47,645 bases of DNA from Streptomyces geranii (GTDB lineage Bacteria; Actinomycetota; Actinomycetes; Streptomycetales; Streptomycetaceae): positions 1 through 47,645 of the forward strand of contig NZ_PJME01000065.1 of the NCBI RefSeq assembly GCF_002954775.1, read 5' to 3'. The position numbers were made by a program, and so were the translations under genes. This document shows, one piece after another, positions 40,064 through 47,645 of this stretch. How positions within the stretch are numbered: the first letter of the stretch is position 1; every line of letters starts with the position of its first letter. The notes under the pieces are model-generated. The model searched no databases, was not told the origin of the DNA, and worked only from the letters and a program-made list of their open reading frames with translations.

Positions 40064-41317
40064 TTAAATAGCCTGAGGTGAAGCCGCCAGCGGATCCCGG
40101 TACAGGACGTCGAGCGCCACCGAACCGCCCGCCACCGCGAGCACCGAATCCGGGAAACTCGTCGGCACGACAAAGGCGGCGCGTTCGGTGCCGACCCCCT
40201 CGCGCAGCGCGGCGAGGCAGTCCTCCCGGTGGATGATCCCGATCTCGGTCACGACCACCGTCTCCGGGTTCAGTACATCGAGCAGCAGCCGTGCCGCCCG
40301 GCCCACGGCACCCGCCCGCCGCACCAGCAGCGCCACGGCGTCCGGGTCGCCCCCGGCCGCCGCCGCGACCACGTGCATGGGATTCGTACCCTCGACGACA
40401 CCGGCCTCCCGGGCCCGTCGGCACAGCGTCCGCTCGCTCAACTCGGCCTGGAGGCAGCCGACTCGACCGCAGTCGCAGACCTCCGTGCCGCCCGGCACCG
40501 GGAGATGGGCGATGGCCCCCGCCTGCGAACGCGGCCCGTGGTGCACCTCGTCGTTGGTCGCGAACGCCGCGTCGACCACATTGCCGACGAACAGATGCAG
40601 CACGCTCCCGCCGCCCCGCGCAGGCCCGAACAGTCGCTCCGCGTTCACCAACGCCCTTGCGTGCCCGTCCACATGGACCGGCAGCCCGGTACGGGCACCG
40701 AGCACGTCCCGCACCGCCACGTCCCGCCAGCCCAGCATCGGGTGCTCGACGACGGTTCCGGACTCCCGGTCCACCCAGCCGCCCACGGCCACCCCGACCC
40801 CCAGGGGACGGCAGTCGGGCACGCCGTCCAGCAGCGCCCGCAACGCCTCGGCGGCCCGCGCCAGCACCCACCCCGGGTCGGTGCGCTCGTGCTTCAACTC
40901 CCGCCGGGCCAGCACCCGTCCGCGCAGATCGAGCAGCGCGACCGTCGTGTACGGCACGGCCACATGCACACCCGCGACCACGAACCGCGAGGCGTCCAGA
41001 TCGACGGGGACATGCGGACGCCCCACGCCGTTCGACCGCCGGGGCGCCGACTCCTCACGGATCAGGCCGAGTTCGGCGAACCGCGCGCAGTAGTCCGTCA
41101 CCGACGCGGGCGACAGTCCCGTAAGCCGGGCGATGGTGCTGCGCGCCACCGGCCCGTGCTCCAGCACGGACCGCAGCACGACACTCGCGCTCGTCCGCCG
41201 CCGGTCGGAATCGGCGGCACGAGGAATCCGAGAAGAAGAAGAGGAAGAGGAAGGGGAGGGACGAGAGGAAGAGGAGGGAGAAGGGGAAGCAAGGGTGGGT
41301 GCCGCGGCACGGGGCAT
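40064..41317 (-). CDS. ROK family transcriptional regulator
   Basis: A 417-residue protein: N-terminal winged HTH (VARSTIARLTGLSPASVTDY, then CARFAELGLI) and a ROK domain with the zinc motif CDCGRVGCLQ. The ATG at 41317 is favoured since GAGG lies 9 nt upstream; ATG 41326 is closer than allowed. Residues 10-30 are a Ser-rich tract (SPSSSSRPSPSSSSSSS). ROK regulators normally sense sugars, but this one precedes a sulfur-transport operon and follows a Cys-containing leader peptide. A role in controlling sulfur acquisition is inferred from place alone. Confidence 0.9.
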   Translation of the reverse strand: MPRAAAPTLASPSPSSSSRPSPSSSSSSSRIPRAADSDRRRTSASVVLRSVLEHGPVARSTIARLTGLSPASVTDYCARFAELGLIREESAPRRSNGVGRPHVPVDLDASRFVVAGVHVAVPYTTVALLDLRGRVLARRELKHERTDPGWVLARAAEALRALLDGVPDCRPLGVGVAVGGWVDRESGTVVEHPMLGWRDVAVRDVLGARTGLPVHVDGHARALVNAERLFGPARGGGSVLHLFVGNVVDAAFATNDEVHHGPRSQAGAIAHLPVPGGTEVCDCGRVGCLQAELSERTLCRRAREAGVVEGTNPMHVVAAAAGGDPDAVALLVRRAGAVGRAARLLLDVLNPETVVVTEIGIIHREDCLAALREGVGTERAAFVVPTSFPDSVLAVAGGSVALDVLYRDPLAASPQAI

Positions 41318-41362
41318 GGCGATCATCCTCGGGGAACGGGTCCGACACTGCGCCGTCTCGTG

Positions 41363-41433
41363 AGGACCCGGGAAGCCGTCGAAGCCGTCGAGGCCGGCGG
41401 GTCCTGTGGAGCGAGGCGTGCCGGAGCCGCCTC
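41363..41433 (-). promoter_or_regulatory. candidate attenuator hairpins between leader peptide and ROK gene
   Basis: Hairpin 1 (41413-41433) pairs GAGGCG with CGCCTC and covers the leader stop codon. Hairpin 2 (41363-41405) pairs AGGACCCG with CGGGTCCT, 8 bp with a 27-nt loop. The arrangement could switch with leader translation; it is by-eye folding. Confidence 0.35.
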
Positions 41434-41518
41434 ACCCGGGGCGGCGACAGGTGGCCGTGCCCACGCGTCGCAGGTCGACATAGCGACGCGACGAGAAGTA
41501 CCGGGACTGGGCGACCAT
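41432..41518 (-). CDS. leader peptide of the RR-VDL-C type, upstream of ROK regulator
   Basis: A 28-residue peptide MVAQSRYFSSRRYVDLRRVG followed by TATCRRPG. The RR(Y/H)VDLxR...C(R) pattern matches the short putative leader peptides annotated upstream of sulfur and cysteine genes in Streptomyces. A TAGCTT box lies 7 nt before ATG 41518 and no ribosome binding site is present, so the transcript is probably leaderless. A single Cys codon near the 3' end would make it a cysteine sensor. It lies 114 bp upstream of the ROK gene start. Confidence 0.75.
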   Translation of the reverse strand: MVAQSRYFSSRRYVDLRRVGTATCRRPG

Positions 41519-41834
41519 GCTCACGAAGCTAGCAAAGCGGTCCGCCGCTGCCCAGATGGCGACCAGCGGGCGAGACGGCACTTGTCCACGCGGCCACCGG
41601 GATTGGCGGAACCCTACAGTTCCCGTACCGCTCCCGCCCGCCGCACCCCGTATCCCGCACCACGCCACCGCAGTGACCGGCATCACGCCGAACCAGGTGT
41701 AACCCCCATCGTTTGTCCGGAGCCCACCAAGCCGCCGTCGCCCCCTTTGTCGAGCGCTGACGGTGATCGGCCCGAGGGCGCTGGGATAGCGTCACGATGT
41801 CCCTTGCCGCTCACATCCCCGCGGAGTAGTCCCC
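41519..41834. promoter_or_regulatory. 316-bp divergent region between leader peptide and bioY
   Basis: Contains TAGCTT just before the leader peptide (minus strand) and GGATAGCGT near 41785-41792 as a -10 for bioY (plus strand). No coding frame is convincing and no BirA-type or BioR-type operator was recognised. Confidence 0.4.
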
Positions 41835-42413
41835 ATGGCAACCGCCGTCGCCCCCGCCCGCCCCGGCCTGGTCCTCGCCGACCTGCTCCCCGCCTCCCGC
41901 GTCCGGGACGCCGCGCTCGTGCTCGGCGGTGCCGGGCTCGTCGGGATCGCCGCCCAGATCGCCGTCCCCGTGCCCGGCTCGCCGGTGCCGGTGACCGGGC
42001 AGACCTTCGCCGCGCTCCTCGTCGGCACCGCCCTCGGCGCCGGGCGCGGCCTCGCCGCCCTGGTCTTCTACGCCCTGGCCGGCCTCGCGGGCGTGCCGTG
42101 GTTCGCGGAGGGCGGCTCGGGCACGTCGGTGTCCTTCGGCTACATCCTCGGCATGCTGCTGGCGTCGGCCGCCGTGGGCGCCCTGGCCCGGCGCGGAGCC
42201 GACCGCTCGGTGGTGCGCATGGCGGGCACGATGCTGCTCGGCGAGGCGATCATCTACGCGATCGGCGTCCCGTACCTCGCGCTGGCCGCCGACCTGAGCC
42301 TGAGCGCGGCGATCGCGGCCGGCCTCACCCCGTTCCTGCTCGGCGACGCGCTGAAGGCGGCGCTGGCGATGGGCGTACTGCCGACGGCGTGGAAGCTCGT
42401 CGACAAGGGCTGA
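41835..42413 (+). CDS. bioY: biotin transporter BioY
   Basis: A 192-residue membrane protein, the S component of ECF-type biotin uptake. Family segments are VPVPGSPVPVTGQTFAALLV, LAGLAGVPWFAEGGSGTSVS and FGYILGMLLASA. Six spans are expected. BioY without adjacent bioM/bioN is common, as here; it can work alone or with a shared ECF module. ATG 41835 has GGAG about 10 nt upstream. It ends 25 bp before a strong hairpin. Confidence 0.96.
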   Translation: MATAVAPARPGLVLADLLPASRVRDAALVLGGAGLVGIAAQIAVPVPGSPVPVTGQTFAALLVGTALGAGRGLAALVFYALAGLAGVPWFAEGGSGTSVSFGYILGMLLASAAVGALARRGADRSVVRMAGTMLLGEAIIYAIGVPYLALAADLSLSAAIAAGLTPFLLGDALKAALAMGVLPTAWKLVDKG

Positions 42414-42437
42414 ACAAGCACTGAGAACAAGGGTGTT

Positions 42438-42474
42438 GGTGGAGGGGGAGGCGGACACCGCCTCCCCCTCCACC
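42438..42474. terminator. bidirectional terminator after bioY
   Basis: A perfect 17-bp stem (GGTGGAGGGGGAGGCGG with its complement) and a 3-nt loop ACA between convergent genes. Confidence 0.9.
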
Positions 42475-42490
42475 GTCTACCGACTACCGA

Positions 42491-43204
42491 TCAGCCCTGA
42501 GGCCGCCGCTGGGACCACCACAGGCCCGCCGCCCCGGCGGACAGCAGCGCCGCGCCGGCCCCGCCGAGCGGGAGCAGATTGCTCGCCGGACCGGTGCTCG
42601 GGAGTTCGTCACCGCCGGGTGCCACCGGGGTGTTGTCGGTGCCGAGCAGCAGCGGGGTGGCCGGAGCGTTCGGCGACGGGTTCGTCGTACCGAACGGGAC
42701 CGGGCCCTGCTGCCAGTACGTCTTCGAGCCGTCCGCCGTCTGGACGGGCAGGCAGATCTTGCCCGTCTTTCCGAGGTCGAACGTCGCCTCGACGTCGTAC
42801 GACTTCGACTTGCCTGCCGCGAGATTGCCGACGGCGCAGTTGAAACCGCTGTTCGAGCCTTCCGGAAGATCCCCTTCGGGAATCTCCGCACAACCCTGAA
42901 CGTTCTTGACCGTCATTCCATCGAATCCGACGACCAGAAGCCGGATATCGCCGCTCTCCTTGCTCCCCTCGTTCTTTACCGTGGCGGTAAGCGCGGTTTC
43001 CTTCGAACTGTTGTCGACGGAGATGCTCTCGGGCAACTCCGTGGTCAGCTCGACGCCCGCGGGCGCCGGGTCGACGGCCTTTCCCCCCTTGCTGCTTCCG
43101 GGTCCCTGGTCTTCCGCGCTGGCGGTGAAGGAAAGGATCATCACGGCCGAGAAAGATGCCGTGAGCAGCGATCCCGCGATGACCGTCGTGCGACCAGAAC
43201 TCAT
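42491..43204 (-). CDS. LPXTG-type cell-wall-anchored surface protein
   Basis: A 237-residue protein from ATG 43204. It has a signal peptide (cleavage after ASA at 30) and an extracellular beta domain with Cys105, Cys123 and Cys151. A Pro/Thr-rich stalk follows, then the sortase motif LPSTG (201-205). A hydrophobic span (LLPLGGAGAALLSAGAAGLW) and a short basic tail RRPQG complete the sorting signal. It should be sortase-linked to peptidoglycan. Function of the domain is unknown. It is divergent from the Ser/Thr kinase gene. Confidence 0.9.
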   Translation of the reverse strand: MSSGRTTVIAGSLLTASFSAVMILSFTASAEDQGPGSSKGGKAVDPAPAGVELTTELPESISVDNSSKETALTATVKNEGSKESGDIRLLVVGFDGMTVKNVQGCAEIPEGDLPEGSNSGFNCAVGNLAAGKSKSYDVEATFDLGKTGKICLPVQTADGSKTYWQQGPVPFGTTNPSPNAPATPLLLGTDNTPVAPGGDELPSTGPASNLLPLGGAGAALLSAGAAGLWWSQRRPQG

Positions 43205-43362
43205 GTTCGTCCCCCTTGGATCCCCCTGGACTGCGCCTGAATTCGCAGTCCTTGAAGAGGTACCACAAGATTTCCCACCACTATGCTGGTACGGCACGAA
43301 GTGTGACCATTGTGGTTCTGGTGGGGCGTGCGTTGAGGGGGTGCAGAGGATTGCCGGGGAAT
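43205..43362. promoter_or_regulatory. divergent promoter region of surface protein and kinase
   Basis: Relatively AT-rich. It has a 7-bp inverted repeat GACTGCG / CGCAGTC (43229-43250) near the surface-protein gene. Two further inverted repeats, GTACCA/TGGTAC and ACCACAA/TTGTGGT, are interleaved near the TATGCT box. Possible operators; no regulator identified. Confidence 0.4.
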
Positions 43363-45318
<1,956 letters not shown>

Positions 45319-45346
45319 ACGACTCCCGCACCACAGGGGACTGTCG

Positions 45347-46795
45347 TCAGCCGACCTTGACGACGCCGTCGACGTCCTCGGCGTCGTCCGGAGCGGGACC
45401 GCCGGAGGTCACGACGACGCCCCCGCGCCCGGTCCGCTGCCGTACGACGGCGATGGCGAGGACGACGGCCGCGACCAGCAGTGAGAGAAGCACGGTCTCG
45501 CGTCCGTCGTGCTCGGTGTCGGTGAGCATGTAGCCGAGGACGAAGACGATGAGGGCGGCGGTCGCCCAGGTCAGGTAGGGGTACAGCCACATCTTCACGA
45601 CGAGCTTCTCCGGGGACTCGCGCTCGATGATCTTCCGCATGCGCAGCTGCGAGAAGCAGATGACCAGCCAGACGAACAGGGCCACGGCGCCGGAGGAGTT
45701 GACCAGGAAGAGGAAGACCGAGTCCGGGAACTCGTAGTTGAAGAAGACGGCGACGAAGCCGAAGACGACCGAGGCGACGATCGCCGCGAGCGGTACGCCA
45801 CGGGAGGTGGTGCGGGCGAAGGCCTTGGGCGCGTCACCGCGCTGTCCGAGGGAGAAGGCCATGCGGGAGGCCGTGTAGAGGCCGGAGTTGAGACAGGACA
45901 GCACCGAGGTCAGCACGATGAAGTTCATGATCTGACCGGCGTGCGCGATACCGAGGGAGTCGAGGGCGGCGACGTACGAGCCCTTCTCCTTGATCGAGGG
46001 GTCGTTCCACGGCAGCAGCGTGACGACGACGAAGATCGAGCCGAGGTAGAAGACGGCGACGCGCCAGATGATGCTGTTGGTCGACTTGGTGACCGCCCGC
46101 TGCGGGTCCTCGGACTCACCGGCGGCCAGCGTGGCGATCTCGCTGCCCATGAAGGAGAAGACGACGAGCAGTACGCCGGTGAGGATGGCGCCGGCCCCGT
46201 TGGGCAGGAAGCCACCGGAGTCGGTGAGATTCGACAGCCCGGCCTTGTCACTGTCGACCCCGGGAAGCACACCGAACACGGCGAGCCCGCCGATGATCAC
46301 GAAAGCGCTGATGGCGACGACCTTGATCCCGGCGAACCAGAACTCGAACTCGCCGTAGGAGCCGACGGAGACGAGGTTGGTGGCGGTCAGGACGACCATC
46401 ACGATGAGCGCCCAGGCCCACTGCGGTACGGCGGGAATCCACCCTTCGAGGATGACGGCACCGGCGGTCGCCTCGACGGCCAGCACGACGACCCAGAAGA
46501 ACCAGTACAGCCAGCCGATGGAGAACCCGGCCCAGCGCCCGAGCGCGCGGTCGGCGTGCGCGGAGAACGAGCCGGAGGTCGGATTGGCGGCGGACATCTC
46601 GCCGAGCATCCGCATCACCAGCACGACGAGGGTGCCGACGAGGGCGTACGAGAGCAGGATGCCGGGCCCGGCGGTCTGAATACCGGAACTGGACCCGACG
46701 AAGAGCCCGGCACCGATGACACCGCCGATGGCGATCATCGAGAGATGCCGGTTCTTGAGCCCGGCCTGAAGCCCGGAGGACGGAGAGGCGGTCAT
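45347..46795 (-). CDS. amino acid permease (APC superfamily, GabP/AnsP group)
   Basis: A 482-residue membrane transporter with about 12 spans. The first repeat holds LKNRHLSMIAIGGVIGAGLF, VGSSSGIQTAGPGILLSYAL and MLGEMSAANPTSGSFS, which are diagnostic of the amino acid permease family. ATG 46795 has AAGGA 9 nt upstream. It imports an amino acid such as GABA, asparagine or an aromatic amino acid by proton symport; the substrate cannot be told from sequence. It is monocistronic. Confidence 0.94.
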   Translation of the reverse strand: MTASPSSGLQAGLKNRHLSMIAIGGVIGAGLFVGSSSGIQTAGPGILLSYALVGTLVVLVMRMLGEMSAANPTSGSFSAHADRALGRWAGFSIGWLYWFFWVVVLAVEATAGAVILEGWIPAVPQWAWALIVMVVLTATNLVSVGSYGEFEFWFAGIKVVAISAFVIIGGLAVFGVLPGVDSDKAGLSNLTDSGGFLPNGAGAILTGVLLVVFSFMGSEIATLAAGESEDPQRAVTKSTNSIIWRVAVFYLGSIFVVVTLLPWNDPSIKEKGSYVAALDSLGIAHAGQIMNFIVLTSVLSCLNSGLYTASRMAFSLGQRGDAPKAFARTTSRGVPLAAIVASVVFGFVAVFFNYEFPDSVFLFLVNSSGAVALFVWLVICFSQLRMRKIIERESPEKLVVKMWLYPYLTWATAALIVFVLGYMLTDTEHDGRETVLLSLLVAAVVLAIAVVRQRTGRGGVVVTSGGPAPDDAEDVDGVVKVG

Positions 46796-47018
46796 GGGGG
46801 GGAATTCCTTTGCGCCGGGTGAACGGGGAAGCACGGGGAAGCGCGCCGGTGGGGACGGCGTAAACAGTCGGTCCAGTGAATCGGAGGCAAAGCGATTCCT
46901 GAACCTTTGAATCCAGATCGTTACTTGAGGTTTCCTTGAGGTTCTGTAGTGTTGCGGTCAGTTTTCGGGATCAACCCCCGAGGCTGCTGCCCCGAAACAG
47001 TCGTGTCACACTCGACGC

Positions 47019-47504
47019 ATGCGCGTGTATCTCGGCTCCGACCATGCGGGCTTCGAACTCAAGAACCACCTCGTCGAGTGGCTCAGGGAGGCCGGCCACG
47101 ACCCCGTGGACTGCGGCCCCCACATCTACGACGCCCTCGACGACTACCCGCCCTTCTGCCTCCGCGCAGCGGAGCGCACGGCGGCCGACCCCGACGCCCT
47201 CGGCATCGTGATCGGCGGCTCGGGCAACGGCGAGCAGATCGCCGCGAACAAGGTGAAGGGGGTGCGCGCGGCGCTGGCCTGGAGCGAGGAGACGGCGTCG
47301 CTGGGCCGCCAGCACAACAACGCGAACGTGGTCGCGGTGGGCGCACGCATGCACACCCAGGACGAGGCGACGAAGTTCGTGGAGACCTTCCTGGCAACCC
47401 CGTTCTCGGAAGACACCCGCCACATCCGCCGCATCGACATGCTCGCGGCGTACGAGGCGACGGGCGACCTCCCGGAGATCCCGCCCCACCACCCTGCCCA
47501 ATAG
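47019..47504 (+). CDS. rpiB: ribose-5-phosphate isomerase B
   Basis: A 161-residue enzyme interconverting ribose 5-phosphate and ribulose 5-phosphate in the pentose phosphate pathway. The motifs are GSDHAGFELKNHL, IGGSGNGEQIAANKVKGVRA and GRQHNNANVVAVGAR. The actinobacterial form with Glu in SGNGEQ, in place of the Cys used by E. coli RpiB, is present. No clear ribosome binding site is seen; a leaderless or short-leader transcript is likely. An intergenic repeat copy follows 30 bp after the stop. Confidence 0.96.
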   Translation: MRVYLGSDHAGFELKNHLVEWLREAGHDPVDCGPHIYDALDDYPPFCLRAAERTAADPDALGIVIGGSGNGEQIAANKVKGVRAALAWSEETASLGRQHNNANVVAVGARMHTQDEATKFVETFLATPFSEDTRHIRRIDMLAAYEATGDLPEIPPHHPAQ

Positions 47505-47534
47505 CCCGTACGCCACTTGAGGACGGGCGGGCCC

Positions 47535-47645
47535 TTTCAGCCCGTCCGGCGTTTGAGGACGAGGCCGTTCAGGCCGATTGCGGGGGTCTGGGGGCGCAGC
47601 CCCCAGGAAGGGATGGGACGGGTAGGGGCGGCGGGGGCGAGAAAA
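47535..47645. repeat. intergenic repeat family, copy C (cut by window end)
   Basis: Nearly identical to copy B, with the same left arm, hairpin CTGGGGGC-gca-GCCCCCAG (47588-47606) and right arm GGGTAGGGGCGGCGGGGGCG. In copies A and B the right arm abuts the stop of a minus-strand gene. By analogy a minus-strand gene should end just beyond the window. Confidence 0.9.

Overview
The window is high-GC actinobacterial chromosome, almost certainly Streptomyces. Third codon positions are strongly GC-biased, GTG starts are common, several genes look leaderless with a TAnnnT-like box about 7 nt upstream, and the family set is typical (DUF397 proteins, XRE/DUF5753 regulator, PASTA-less Ser/Thr kinase, Nur-type sodF promoter, mycothiol-type DsbA protein). 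No rRNA, tRNA, CRISPR array, prophage or complete insertion sequence was recognised. The only mobile-type gene is the 5' part of a TnpB-related gene running off the left edge.

Layout. 1-823: TnpB-related fragment (minus). 1363-4042: small acidic repeat protein, malQ and a small membrane protein. 4097-5700: divergent MarR regulator and EamA transporter, separated by an array of 15-bp repeats. 5732-10944: minus-strand genes for a Tat-type amidase, a peptidoglycan-binding protein, aminopeptidase N and aspartate-semialdehyde dehydrogenase. 11174-12961: sigma factor, membrane partner and a small secreted protein. 13078-16093: LuxR-type regulator divergent from a secreted beta-rich protein plus lipoprotein. 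16207-22304: subtilisin-like protease, NUDIX hydrolase and Tat-exported metallophosphoesterase with a PHO-box-like site. 22225-25864: DUF4279 protein, an XRE/DUF397/DUF397/ATP-binding module and a beta-lactamase-fold serine hydrolase. 25950-30083: accessory stretch with an AbiEi-like orphan, a membrane-tethered HTH operon and an unknown protein. 30220-34407: second aminopeptidase N, Rv2466c-like DsbA protein and sodF. 34464-41518: sulfur-acquisition cluster. 41835-47504: biotin transporter BioY, LPXTG-type surface protein, Ser/Thr kinase, amino-acid permease and rpiB.

The most interesting system is the minus-strand sulfur cluster at 34464-41518. It runs from a Cys-containing leader peptide (41518) through a ROK regulator, then a 12-codon leaderless peptide with three Cys codons behind a TTGACA/17 nt/CAGCAT promoter. 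After that come a sulfonate-type ABC transporter (lipoprotein, permease, ATPase), an FMN-dependent LLM monooxygenase, a TauD-type dioxygenase and a strong terminator. This suggests import and oxidative desulfonation of organosulfur compounds, with two separate cysteine-sensing leader peptides. Other candidates worth checking are the MarR repeat array, the secreted beta-hairpin-like protein with its coupled lipoprotein, and an intergenic repeat family (three copies) that predicts a minus-strand gene just beyond the right edge.
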